From assembly GCA_964411125.1 (NCBI GenBank), contig CAYPJU010000002.1:139463-203462 (forward strand): DNA of 64,000 nucleotides, read 5' to 3'. Origin of the DNA: JBFIHF01 sp964411125 (GTDB lineage Bacteria > Myxococcota_A > Bradymonadia > Bradymonadales > Bradymonadaceae). The notes below the pieces were generated by a model. The model was not told where the DNA came from. It was given only the letters and a program-made list of their open reading frames with translations, and did not search any database. Each line of letters opens with the position of its first letter. Position 1 is the stretch's first letter. A program made the position numbers and the translations under genes. Below, piece by piece: positions 1 through 7,938 of the stretch.

Positions 1-217
1 CGGTACTCCGATCCTGACCGCGGGAGGTGCAGGCGCCTCGGACGTGGTGAGAGAGGGATTCAATGGGTTCGTGGTGAGCGGTCCCGCCGACGCGTCCCGC
101 CGTGTTCCCGGGCTGCGAGCGCTCGATCGCGGCGCTATCGCTGCAGACGCCGAGCGATTCTCAGCCGTGGCCGCGGCCGATGCATACGAGACACTCTATC
201 GGGAGCTGCTGAGCTAG
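1..217 (+). CDS. Glycosyltransferase (GT4-like), C-terminal fragment
   Basis: The frame is open from base 2 to a TAG at 215-217 and encodes the last 71 residues of a protein that begins outside the window. It starts GTPILTAGGAGASDVV and continues REGFNGFVV, which matches the donor-binding end of GT-B fold family 4 glycosyltransferases (pattern G-x-P-V-ITs-x-G-G-x-x-E-x-V-x-x-G-x-N-G-F-V-V). It ends in a helical tail (FSAVAAADAYETLYRELLS) typical of that family. The usual acidic residue after the GG is shifted (GASD). The acceptor cannot be judged from this fragment. The next gene is convergent and begins its stop codon three bases downstream. Confidence 0.7.
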   Translation, partial: GTPILTAGGAGASDVVREGFNGFVVSGPADASRRVPGLRALDRGAIAADAERFSAVAAADAYETLYRELLS

Positions 218-219
218 GG

Positions 220-1092
220 TCAGCGCGCCGCGACGCGCTCTTCGGTATCTCGGAGGATCGAGAATTCCTTGCCGAACACCTGGGCCTGGTAGTCGGTGTA
301 TCGGGTCCCGGGGACGTGAACGTAGGCGATGCCGAGCTCTTCGTACTCGCCCTTCATCAGGTTTTCGCAGTGGGTGGGGGATGCGATCCACTGGTCGACG
401 ATCTTCTTCGCGATCCCGTTTCCGGCGGCGAGGTTCTCGCCGACGAATTGCCAGTGGTAGCGGGTGCGGTCGGTTCGAATGCCGACGCGGCTCCCGTCAC
501 TTCCGGAGTGGCTGAACGCGTCGTTGGCGGTGAGATCCATCAGGTGACATCGCGCCGCGTTTCGCAGTCGTGGGTCGAACTCGAGCGGCGGCTGGGGGTC
601 GTAGTGGACCATGCCACAGAACTGGCCGCGTGGGTCGGCGCGTCGCCTGTTGGACTCGGCGAAGATCTCGGCCTCGAGGTCGACCCATGCCTGGGGCCAG
701 GTCGATTCGTCGTTGCAGTCGAGGGTGACGCCGGTGGGCGGGGCGTGGCTAGCGACGACTCGGTCCTGGGAGCAGGTGCGCACTTTTGCGTAGGAGCAGA
801 CTGCGTCGCAATCGCCGGCGCTTCCGACGAGCCGGTCGTTGGTGCACGGGTCTGCGTCGTCGCAGACCGACGGGCAGTCGCCGTCGCATTGTTCGCCGTC
901 TCCAACGAAGCCGTTGCCGCAGTAGTCGGCGTCGGCACTCACCACGCCGGATAGGACCGGGTCGGCGGGGACGTAGAGGCTCTTGGCCCAACTTTCGACC
1001 TTGTCGGTGTCCCGGACGGGCTTACCATTCGATTGACATGCGAGTGCGACCAGGCCGATCGCAACGATTGCGTAGAAGTGCTGGTGATGCAT
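220..1092 (-). CDS. CAP/SCP-domain lipoprotein with myxobacterial Cys-rich motif
   Basis: This is a 290-residue exported protein. The ATG at 1092 is chosen because it is followed at once by a hydrophobic signal ending VALAC (Cys19), a fair lipobox; an upstream in-frame extension is not signal-like. Residues 58-107 are Cys-rich and contain CGNGFVGDGEQCD, the pattern of the Myxococcus cysteine-rich repeat (TIGR02232). Residues about 139-276 form a CAP (SCP/PR-1, PF00188) domain with the expected conserved positions H183, H195 and E219 and the FVGENLAAG motif. CAP proteins are secreted; bacterial functions are mostly unknown, with lipid binding or hydrolysis proposed. An outer-membrane or surface location is inferred. 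Confidence 0.85.
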   Translation of the reverse strand: MHHQHFYAIVAIGLVALACQSNGKPVRDTDKVESWAKSLYVPADPVLSGVVSADADYCGNGFVGDGEQCDGDCPSVCDDADPCTNDRLVGSAGDCDAVCSYAKVRTCSQDRVVASHAPPTGVTLDCNDESTWPQAWVDLEAEIFAESNRRRADPRGQFCGMVHYDPQPPLEFDPRLRNAARCHLMDLTANDAFSHSGSDGSRVGIRTDRTRYHWQFVGENLAAGNGIAKKIVDQWIASPTHCENLMKGEYEELGIAYVHVPGTRYTDYQAQVFGKEFSILRDTEERVAAR

Positions 1093-1316
1093 TAACGTGT
1101 TCCCTGACCCAACTTCGTCGGGACCGCCCGGCGGCCTCTCTCCATCCTCTCCCCATCTGAAGGGATGAGGACCGTCGAACATTCCGTGAGATCGACTTTA
1201 GAGCGACACGCTCTACTCCTCAACCGGTTCGCGTCGATTCCAGGACGGTGGCCGTCCCGTGGGCCGCGGCCGACGGAGCGCTTTACTGGTCATTGTGGGT
1301 GTGACAGTCTCTAGCC

Positions 1317-1712
1317 ATGGCCAATTTTCTCGACGCGACATCGGAAATCGACGCGCGGCTCCGCGATTACGACGCGCGGCTGCGCACCATCGAGGCACAC
1401 ATTCGGCGTGGTGAGCGCCGGGCCGCTCTGGCGCGGCTCGACGGGTTCCTCGACGAGCTTCTCCAGTTCGTCCGCGAGGTGGAGCTGCCGTGGGAGACGG
1501 TGATCGTCGGGGCGCAGCTCGGGTTCTTCTCCGGCGGCGAGGTGCTTCGCGGGCGAATCCCGAGCGCATTTCTGGGAGCTGCTGCTGGCTGGCTCTACGG
1601 CCAGCAGATGGTGCTCTCCAGGCGGGTTGCGCTCGAGCGACTCGCCCAGCGCGTCGCCGACGTGATGATGTCGCTCGAGAGCCCCGAGCCGACTGCCGAG
1701 TCCGGGTCCTAG
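1317..1712 (+). CDS. Hypothetical protein with N-terminal helix
   Basis: A 131-residue protein I do not recognise. Residues 1-60 are charged and helical (DARLRDYDARLRTIEAHIRR), probably a short coiled coil. A Gly/Ala/Phe-rich stretch at about 66-95 (GAQLGFFSGGE, FLGAAAGWLYGQQ) could be a membrane-associated hairpin. There is no signal peptide. The ATG at 1317 is the first in frame and has no strong ribosome site. The stop is one base before the GTG of the next gene at 1714, so the two are probably co-transcribed. Confidence 0.6.
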   Translation: MANFLDATSEIDARLRDYDARLRTIEAHIRRGERRAALARLDGFLDELLQFVREVELPWETVIVGAQLGFFSGGEVLRGRIPSAFLGAAAGWLYGQQMVLSRRVALERLAQRVADVMMSLESPEPTAESGS

Positions 1713-1713
1713 C

Positions 1714-2835
1714 GTGCTCCGACCCTCGACGGCGACGCTCGCCCTGGCGCTCACACTCGTGATGGGCTGCGCTCAGGGCACCGTCGACACCCCGATGGAC
1801 GCGGGGGACGAGACGATCCTCCCTGGAAACAACGGGGGGACCGGCCGCGACATGACGGTCTTCTCACCGCCCGACATGGGGAACCCCCGCTGTAAGTTCT
1901 GCTGCCCCGAAGACATCACGTGTCTCGACGGAGTGACGGTTGGCCAGTGCCGCGCGGACGGCAGCGGCTTCGATCCGATCTCGTGCCCCGTCGGCCTGGT
2001 TTGCTCCAACGGGATGTGTATCTCGAGCGGTGCCAACAACGGAACGAACAACGGGACGAACAACGGCACCAACAACGGGATGCCGCCGAGCAGTTGCAAT
2101 CCGGGCGTGCGAGACTGCCTCGACGACGCGACGCTGCTCCTCTGCCGCCAGACCGGCGACGGCTGGGTCCAGATGACGTGCGACCAGGACCTGGTCTGTT
2201 CGCAAGGGTTCTGTACTCCCGACTCGCCGCTCGGCGCGACGTGCAACGCCGACGGAGAGTGCGCTCCCGGCCGCTGCCGATGTGGAGACTCGGATTCCTG
2301 TCCTGCGTTCTTGAGCGCGGGGCTCTGCGTGGACGAGTCCTGCACCGACAACAGTTGCGGGCTGCGAGGCGCCTGCCTCGCCTCCTCGTCAGCTCCGCTC
2401 GGAGTCGACTTCGACCACTGCGTGAGGCTTTGCTCGGAGGAGGACCCGTGCCCGGGTGGATCCAAGTGCATGGGAGTGCCGGTCCACACCGCAGAGGGCG
2501 TGGTCTTCAAAGATGCGTGCTATTTCCCGGACGTCGTCGGCCTCGGCGAGACCTGCGCCTCGACGACGGAATGCATCTTCGGCCGTTGCCTCGTCGGGTA
2601 CTTCGACACCGGGTACTGCAGTCGGCGCTGCGACGACGATGGACAGTGCCCCAGTGGGTCTGCCTGCGTCGAGCTCCGCGCCGGCGAGTTCTGGTGCTCC
2701 GAGCTGTGCGGGGACGGGTCGGCGCTGTCGTCGGAACCGTGCCCGCTCGACGTTCCGAACCGCATCGACGTCGACTGCGCGTCGCTTCGAACGCAGAGCG
2801 GAGGCGTGAAGAGAGTTTGCGTCCGCCCCACCTAG
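1714..2835 (+). CDS. Cys-rich surface lipoprotein with NNGT linker
   Basis: A 373-residue lipoprotein with a GTG start. The signal ends LVMGC (Cys19), a clear lipobox. Two Cys-rich modules (about residues 57-107 and 125-170) flank a low-complexity linker of repeated Asn-Asn-Gly-Thr units at about 108-124. The rest holds about 25 more cysteines in patterns like EGF or Dickkopf-type modules (for example CNADGECAPGRCRCG, CTDNSCGLRGAC). NNGT linkers between Cys-rich modules are common in Myxococcota, particularly Bradymonadales, envelope proteins. No enzyme motif is visible; a structural or adhesive outer-membrane role is a guess. Confidence 0.8.
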   Translation: MLRPSTATLALALTLVMGCAQGTVDTPMDAGDETILPGNNGGTGRDMTVFSPPDMGNPRCKFCCPEDITCLDGVTVGQCRADGSGFDPISCPVGLVCSNGMCISSGANNGTNNGTNNGTNNGMPPSSCNPGVRDCLDDATLLLCRQTGDGWVQMTCDQDLVCSQGFCTPDSPLGATCNADGECAPGRCRCGDSDSCPAFLSAGLCVDESCTDNSCGLRGACLASSSAPLGVDFDHCVRLCSEEDPCPGGSKCMGVPVHTAEGVVFKDACYFPDVVGLGETCASTTECIFGRCLVGYFDTGYCSRRCDDDGQCPSGSACVELRAGEFWCSELCGDGSALSSEPCPLDVPNRIDVDCASLRTQSGGVKRVCVRPT

Positions 2836-2851
2836 TGATACTCATGCGTCT

Positions 2852-4324
2852 ATGAGACGCGCGAAAATCGTTTGTACTCTCGGCCCCGCCTCCAGCGAAG
2901 AGTCCGTGCTCCGACGCATGATCGAAGCAGGGATGGATGTGGCCCGCCTCAACTTTTCCCACGGCACCCACGAGCAGCACCGCGTGATGTGCGACATGAT
3001 CCGGCACCTCGCCGGGGCGGTGGGCCGTCCCGTGGCCGTCCTGCAAGACCTGCAGGGGCCGAAGATTCGCGTCGGAACGTTCGAAGAGGGTTCGGTGAAG
3101 CTGTCGAAGGGGCAGCGATTCACCATCACGGTCGACGACGTCATGGGCGACGAGAACCGCGTCGGCACCACCTACGAAAAGCTGCACGAAGACGTTCGAG
3201 CGGGCGACATCATGCTGCTCGACGACGGCTTGTTGCGGCTGAAGGTCGATGCGGTCGAGGGGCACGAGGTCATCACGACGGTCGAGGTCCCCGGGGTCCT
3301 CAAGAACAACAAGGGGATCAATCTGCCGAGCGCGGCCGTCTCGGCTCCGAGCCTCACCCCCAAGGACATCGAAGATTTCAAGTTCGGTCTCACGCTGGAC
3401 GTCGACTACGTCGCGCTCTCGTTCGTCCGCTCTTCCCTGGACATCCACCAACTTCGTGCCCTCTTCCCCCCGAAGTGCGAGCTCAAGATCATCTCCAAGA
3501 TCGAAAAGCCGCAGGCAGTCGAGGCGCTCGACGAGATCATCGCGGTCTCGGACGGGATCATGATCGCGCGGGGAGACCTCGGGGTGGAACTTCCTCCTCA
3601 GGAGGTGCCCGTCATCCAGAAGACGGCGATCGCGGAGGCGAACGCGCTGGGGCGCATCTCGATCACCGCGACGCAGATGCTCGACTCGATGCAAGAGAAC
3701 CCGCGCCCTACGCGTGCGGAGGCGTCCGACGTGGCGAACGCCGTCCTCGACGGCACCGACGCCGTGATGTTGAGCGGCGAGTCGGCGTCCGGGCGCTACC
3801 CTGTGGAGTCCGTGCAGATGATGGCGAGCATCATCAGCGAGGTGGAGGGTTCCCCGGTCTACAAGAAGATCTCCCCGCCCGCCTTCATCCGGGAACTGAA
3901 GACGTTCCCCAACGCCGTCGCGAAGGCAGCGGCGGTCGCGGCCGAGGAGCTCGACGTGAAGGCGATCGTCGTGTTGACCTACAGCGGTGCGACCGCGCGA
4001 CTGATGATGACCTACCGGCCGAGCAAGCCGATCATCGCCGTCACCCCGAACCAGCAACTACAGCGCCAGATGGCCCTCTACTGGGGGATCGCTGCGCACT
4101 GCGCCGAACTCGTCGACCCCGAGGCGGCCGCCAGAGAAGAGGAGTCCGGGCTCGCTGAAGAGATGACCCAGGCAACGTCGGGTGTGCTGGAGATGATCGA
4201 GGACCTACTGATCCAGCACCACGGCGGAAAACAGGGCGACGAAATCATCGTCGTGATGGGTTTCCCCATGGATTCGGCCCGCGAAGCGAACCTGCTGAAG
4301 TTCCACCGTATCGGCGAAGCTTGA
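2852..4324 (+). CDS. pyk: Pyruvate kinase
   Basis: A 490-residue pyruvate kinase, full length for the family. It converts phosphoenolpyruvate and ADP to pyruvate and ATP at the end of glycolysis. The N-terminus is standard (RRAKIVCTLGPAS, then MDVARLNFSHGTHEQH). The metal and substrate site is intact (IISKIEKPQAV, then MIARGDLGVELP), and TQMLDSM and AVMLSGESASGRYPVE are present. The C-terminal regulatory-type domain follows (about 360-490, TYSGATARLMM), and it carries a 20-30 residue insertion near AAREEESGLAEEM. The stop TGA abuts the stop of the convergent TonB-like gene: the two stops together read TGATCA, leaving no room for a separate terminator. Confidence 0.97.
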   Translation: MRRAKIVCTLGPASSEESVLRRMIEAGMDVARLNFSHGTHEQHRVMCDMIRHLAGAVGRPVAVLQDLQGPKIRVGTFEEGSVKLSKGQRFTITVDDVMGDENRVGTTYEKLHEDVRAGDIMLLDDGLLRLKVDAVEGHEVITTVEVPGVLKNNKGINLPSAAVSAPSLTPKDIEDFKFGLTLDVDYVALSFVRSSLDIHQLRALFPPKCELKIISKIEKPQAVEALDEIIAVSDGIMIARGDLGVELPPQEVPVIQKTAIAEANALGRISITATQMLDSMQENPRPTRAEASDVANAVLDGTDAVMLSGESASGRYPVESVQMMASIISEVEGSPVYKKISPPAFIRELKTFPNAVAKAAAVAAEELDVKAIVVLTYSGATARLMMTYRPSKPIIAVTPNQQLQRQMALYWGIAAHCAELVDPEAAAREEESGLAEEMTQATSGVLEMIEDLLIQHHGGKQGDEIIVVMGFPMDSAREANLLKFHRIGEA

Positions 4325-5362
4325 TCAGTTGTTGATCCGGATGAAGCGGAAACTCCCGCTCGCGATCTCGAAATAGAAACCGAAGGTGAAGTGCACGAGA
4401 CCATCCTCGTCCTTCAACCCTTCGGGTGGGTTGTGGAACGGTGCCGCCGACTGGATCGCACGGACTGCCTCGTCGTCGAAGAAGTCGAGGCCCGACGTCC
4501 GCGAGAGGTAGAGCCGTCGGACCGAACCGTCGCCGTTGAGCGTGACGTCCACCGTCGAGTACCGATCCTTCACGCCGTAGACGTTGCCGTACGGATCACG
4601 CTTTCGGTACTCGCTGACGGGCGACCACTGCTTCGAGATCTGACGCTTCACCCGATCGAAGAAGGCCCAGTAGCGCGTCCTCTTTCGGTTGAGCAGAGTT
4701 CGGTCCCCTTCCTCCACATCGCGTAGATAATCGTTGGAGCCCCCCTCCCCGACCACCTCGGCGGCCATCGGGTCGGCGAGGCCGGGGAAGAGCTTCTGAG
4801 GGGAAGGCGCGGGCGGCGCGCTCTCCGCTCGCTCCGTGGCCGACACCCCGTCAGGCGTCTCTTCACGTTCCGGCTTCGGCTCCTCCGCCTTCTCCTCCGG
4901 GATCTCCCCCTCGGTCTTCGACTCGGGCACGGGTTCCGTCTGCGGAGTCGGCATCGCCTTGGGTGGCGCCGGTGCGCCTGGCGCCGCCTTCTTCACGGTC
5001 TCCTTCTCGGCGACCTCGTCGAACTGGTCCGCGAACCTGGCCTCGTCCGGCCGCTTCTCCTCGACTGGCGCCGGCAACGACACGTACTGCAATCGTTCCT
5101 CGGGGTTCTCCTCGTCCTCGGGCTTCTTCTCGTCGGGCGGCTCCGTCACTAGGTCGATCGAGAACTCGCTCGTCGCATCGAAGTTGGTGGTCTCGAGCAC
5201 CTCCTGATCGGGCTGTAGTACGGCGATCAGCAGCAACAACGGGATGTGCAGCAGCGCAGAGATCCCCAGCGCGACCCATGCCGCTCCCGTGTTGTCGGGT
5301 CGATTTCTCGAGCCAAGGTGCATAGTAACTCGCTGCGCGCGGTCTTTCTGATCCAACCGCAC
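4325..5362 (-). CDS. TonB-family energy transducer-like protein
   Basis: A 345-residue protein: one N-terminal membrane helix (about 28-46), a long Pro/Glu/Lys-rich periplasm-spanning linker (about 70-190), and a C-terminal TonB-type domain (about 225-335; STVDVTLNGDGSVRRLYLSRTSGLDFFDDEAVRAI, given here as key positions V and G-D-G-S-V then D-F-F-D-D-E-A-V). TonB proteins couple the proton gradient, with ExbB/ExbD, to outer-membrane transporters. No exbB or exbD is nearby, so this may be a stand-alone paralogue or a Glu/Pro-rich periplasmic linker protein. The GTG at 5362 is preferred because AAAGGA lies seven bases upstream; ATG 5323 is the alternative. Confidence 0.8.
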   Translation of the reverse strand: MRLDQKDRAQRVTMHLGSRNRPDNTGAAWVALGISALLHIPLLLLIAVLQPDQEVLETTNFDATSEFSIDLVTEPPDEKKPEDEENPEERLQYVSLPAPVEEKRPDEARFADQFDEVAEKETVKKAAPGAPAPPKAMPTPQTEPVPESKTEGEIPEEKAEEPKPEREETPDGVSATERAESAPPAPSPQKLFPGLADPMAAEVVGEGGSNDYLRDVEEGDRTLLNRKRTRYWAFFDRVKRQISKQWSPVSEYRKRDPYGNVYGVKDRYSTVDVTLNGDGSVRRLYLSRTSGLDFFDDEAVRAIQSAAPFHNPPEGLKDEDGLVHFTFGFYFEIASGSFRFIRINN

Positions 5363-5493
5363 GACCGGGTCCTTTATTCTAGCAGACTCCCGCGTCGGAG
5401 TGGACGAGACCGCTACGACGAACGGGAGTACGTCGAAAGCTATTCACCTCCGCTGTATGCGCCACGGTGGAGCCTCGGGTAGCGGCGAGCGGC

Positions 5494-5593
5494 NNNNNNN
5501 NNNNNNNNNNNNNNNNNNNNNNNNNNNNNNNNNNNNNNNNNNNNNNNNNNNNNNNNNNNNNNNNNNNNNNNNNNNNNNNNNNNNNNNNNNNNN
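5494..5593. other. Assembly gap (100 N) in a 455-base gene-free stretch
   Basis: Exactly 100 N, the conventional scaffold gap of unknown true length. It sits inside the gene-free stretch 5363-5817. The left flank (5363-5493) shows no ORF, RNA or repeat that I can support. The right flank opens directly into a heptamer tandem repeat, which probably caused the break. Genes could be missing here. Confidence 0.97.
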
Positions 5594-5626
5594 AAGCGGG
5601 AAGCGGGAAGCGGGAAGCGGGAAGCG
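5594..5626. repeat. Heptamer tandem repeat AAGCGGG
   Basis: Four perfect copies of AAGCGGG plus a partial fifth run straight out of the assembly gap, so the array is longer than what is visible. It is one of three period-7 arrays in the window (see also 37258-37330 and 63925-64000). Confidence 0.95.
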
Positions 5627-5654
5627 CCCTCCCCCGCCGATGCGCCACGAGCGA

Positions 5655-5817
5655 GAGCGGAGGTGCCGGGTTCAGACCGAGCCAGCGGCGGGGATTGGCG
5701 TCGGATTTCGTTCCGGCGAGCGCAGGCGATGCCAGCGGCATCGTCGAGCACCGCCGGGGCGGAAGACGATGCCAATCCCCGCTGCTGGCGACGGTCTGAA
5801 TCCCGGCACCTCCGCTC
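5655..5817. repeat. 163-base near-perfect inverted repeat (long hairpin)
   Basis: The left arm begins GAGCGGAGGTGCCGGG at 5655, and its reverse complement CCCGGCACCTCCGCTC ends at 5817. The arms stay largely complementary to the centre at GATGCC-AGC-GGCATC (5728-5742), with about 80 bases per arm and scattered mismatches. The right end touches the stop codon of the diguanylate cyclase gene (5818-5820), so on that strand it could fold as a very large 3'-end hairpin. It has no ORF and no terminal duplication that I can see. It resembles a MITE or palindromic intergenic element more than a simple terminator. Confidence 0.85.
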
Positions 5818-6738
5818 CTAAAAACAGACGCGGTTGCGACCCGTTTTCTTGGCTTCGTAGAGCCGGTCGTCGGCGAGCTTGATGAAGACGAAGGGGCTGA
5901 TCTCGGTGGGATCGGGAGTTCCGCCGCCGGTGGTAGCGGCGTTGTACTCGTCGAGATCGGCGACGCCCATCGAGAGCGTGACCGGGATCGAGATGTTGTC
6001 GAAGTGGAAGGGCTCCGCTTCGATCAGCCTCCGGATCTTCTCGGCGAGCTTGGCCCCGTCGTGCTTGGGGATCTCGGGGAGGAGGAGCGCGAACTCTTCG
6101 CCGCCGTAGCGGGCGAAGATGTCGTCGCGTCGGATATGCAACAACACGCGCTTGGCGACCTGGCGCAGGACGTGGTCCCCGGCGAGGTGCCCGTAGGTGT
6201 CGTTGATCCCCTTGAAGTGGTCGATGTCGCACATCACGAGCGAGAGCGCCCGTTCGTAGCGCAACGAGCGGCTCATCTCGCGCTCCATCTCCTTGATGAA
6301 GTAGCGCTTGTTGTAGACCTGCGTGAGTCCGTCGGTCGTGGTGAGGCGGTAAATCTCGTCGTGGTATTGCGCCTCGATGTTCGAGCCCGAGAGGAACTTG
6401 AAGATCGTGCGTCCGATCTTGATCTGGTCTCCGTCGACGAGGCGCTTTTCGCGGACCGGCAGGTCGTTGACGTAGGTCCCGTTGGTGGACTCGAGGTCGC
6501 GGGCGAGGACGGTGTCCCCGTAATTGTCGATGACGGCGTGGCTACGTGAGATCGATTCCTCGTCGACCTGAATGTCGACCTTGCTCGATCGACCGATGAC
6601 GGTCGATGTCTGAGCCAGAACGTACTTCTTGCCCAGATCGGCGCCGTTGATCACGACGAGGCACGCCTCACGCTTCGGCGTGTTGGCCGGTGCCTTCGTG
6701 ATCACCGTCACGACTGTGCTGTCTTTTCCGGAGGACAT
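5818..6738 (-). CDS. FHA-GGDEF diguanylate cyclase
   Basis: A 306-residue soluble protein. An FHA domain (about 26-116; VIGRSSKVDI, SISRSHAVI, LESTNGTYVND) is joined to a GGDEF domain (about 134-300). The active-site loop is GGEEF (about 212-216), a functional variant, and RRDD five residues before it is an intact inhibitory I-site, so c-di-GMP synthesis with product feedback is expected. FHA domains bind phosphothreonine, so kinase control of c-di-GMP synthesis is a reasonable inference given the kinases elsewhere in the window. ATG 6738 is preferred (GGGGAG about 11 bases upstream); a GTG at 6750 would add four residues. The 3' end runs into the long hairpin. Confidence 0.93.
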   Translation of the reverse strand: MSSGKDSTVVTVITKAPANTPKREACLVVINGADLGKKYVLAQTSTVIGRSSKVDIQVDEESISRSHAVIDNYGDTVLARDLESTNGTYVNDLPVREKRLVDGDQIKIGRTIFKFLSGSNIEAQYHDEIYRLTTTDGLTQVYNKRYFIKEMEREMSRSLRYERALSLVMCDIDHFKGINDTYGHLAGDHVLRQVAKRVLLHIRRDDIFARYGGEEFALLLPEIPKHDGAKLAEKIRRLIEAEPFHFDNISIPVTLSMGVADLDEYNAATTGGGTPDPTEISPFVFIKLADDRLYEAKKTGRNRVCF

Positions 6739-6815
6739 GCGCCCGTTCACTCCCCGGCGCCGTGAGGACGGCCAGAAGACAATTTACGTGGAATTTACCA
6801 ATGACTTTCACAGGC

Positions 6816-6845
6816 AGTGTAACCGCACCGCCCCCCGAATTGCAA
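6816..6845 (-). promoter_or_regulatory. Candidate sigma70 promoter for the diguanylate cyclase gene
   Basis: On the minus strand, TTGCAA (-35, 6845-6840) and TACACT (-10, 6821-6816) are separated by 18 bases. Each matches four of six consensus bases. Transcription would start about 70 bases before the ATG at 6738. This is prediction by eye only. Confidence 0.35.
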
Positions 6846-6930
6846 AACGATCGTCAGTTCGCCCATCGCCGCGCACTGCCCCGCCTTCGCCCGAGTCCCC
6901 CTGTTTCGGCCCGCGAGTGCGCCACAGCGC

Positions 6931-6960
6931 TTGCGATTTTCGGACGCGCGCTCCTATATT
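6931..6960 (+). promoter_or_regulatory. Candidate sigma70 promoter of the folD-gcvT-gcvH operon
   Basis: TTGCGA (6931-6936) and TATATT (6955-6960) are spaced 18 bases apart and lie 34 bases before the folD ATG. It is the most AT-rich patch of an otherwise GC-rich region. A start near 6967 would give a leader of about 27 bases. Confidence 0.55.
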
Positions 6961-6993
6961 GCCGCCGCTTGGCCAACTCCCACGGGCAGCGAC

Positions 6994-7938
6994 ATGGCCT
7001 TCCTCCCAGACTACTCGAACCTCCGGGGCACCGCTCGAAGGGGTGACGACCCGAAGCTCCTCGACGGGCGTGCGATAGCACGCAGCGTTCGAAAGGAGGT
7101 CCGGTATGCCGTGCAGCGACTCGCCGAGCACGACGTCGTGCCCCGGCTCGCCGTCCTGCTGGTCGGCGACGACCCCGCGTCGCACATCTACGTGCAGAAC
7201 AAAGTGAAGTCGTGCAAGAAGGTCGGGATTCGGTCGCAGAAAATCATCCTCCCCGACGAGACCCCGGCACACGAAGTCTACGACAAGCTGCGCGAACTCT
7301 CGGACGACCCCGAGGTCGACGGCGTCCTTCTGCAGTTGCCCCTCCCACCGCAGATCGATCCGCTCACGGCGATCGAACGGATCGCCCCCGATCGCGACGT
7401 CGACGGGTTCCATCCCCGCAACCTCGGGATGTTGATGGCGTGGCGGGGGGAGCTGGAGCCATGCACCCCCCGTGGGATCATGACGTTGTTGCGGGCCTAC
7501 GGGGTCGACCCGAGCGGGAAGAGTGCGGTGGTCGTCGGTAGAAGCCTCGGCGTCGGACGACCGATGGCGCAGATGTTGGTGCGCGCAGACGCCACCGTGA
7601 CGGTCTGCCACCGGCACACCGTCGAGCTACGACAGCGCGTAGCCGACGCGGAGATCCTGATCGTCGCCACCGGCGTCGCCGAGCTCGTCAAGGGGGAGTG
7701 GGTTCGCCCCGGCGCGACCGTCGTCGACGTCGGCATCACGCGCCGCGAAGACGGCACCCTGGTGGGGGACGTCGAGTACGAAGCGGCCAGGGAGCGCGCC
7801 GCGTTCATCACCCCCGTCCCCGGCGGCGTCGGACCGATGACCGTCGCGACACTGCTCGAAAACACCGTCCGCGCCGCCTGCGCGCGCCGCGGCATCGATA
7901 TCGACAACCGAAAGCTTCGAGAGGAGAACCACGCGTGA
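6994..7938 (+). CDS. folD: Methylenetetrahydrofolate dehydrogenase / cyclohydrolase
   Basis: A 314-residue bifunctional enzyme that interconverts 5,10-methylene-THF, methenyl-THF and 10-formyl-THF using NADP. The catalytic segment SHIYVQNKVKSCKKVGI has the conserved Tyr and Lys. Other family marks are GVLLQLPLP, DVDGFHPRNLG, the Rossmann motif VVVGRSLGVGRP and the closing PGGVGPMT. The family usually has GRSxIVGxP; here Leu-Gly replaces the middle, a mild variation. ATG 6994 is chosen over an upstream in-frame TTG at 6931, which coincides with the -35 box. It overlaps gcvT by four bases (GTGA), so one-carbon units from glycine cleavage feed directly into this enzyme. Confidence 0.95.
   Translation: MAFLPDYSNLRGTARRGDDPKLLDGRAIARSVRKEVRYAVQRLAEHDVVPRLAVLLVGDDPASHIYVQNKVKSCKKVGIRSQKIILPDETPAHEVYDKLRELSDDPEVDGVLLQLPLPPQIDPLTAIERIAPDRDVDGFHPRNLGMLMAWRGELEPCTPRGIMTLLRAYGVDPSGKSAVVVGRSLGVGRPMAQMLVRADATVTVCHRHTVELRQRVADAEILIVATGVAELVKGEWVRPGATVVDVGITRREDGTLVGDVEYEAARERAAFITPVPGGVGPMTVATLLENTVRAACARRGIDIDNRKLREENHA

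Noticed and set aside
1195..1316. A possible tRNA in the region before 1317
   Set aside because: The stretch CAACCGGTTCGCGTCGATTCC has a loosely T-loop-like core, but no acceptor stem or anticodon arm can be drawn.
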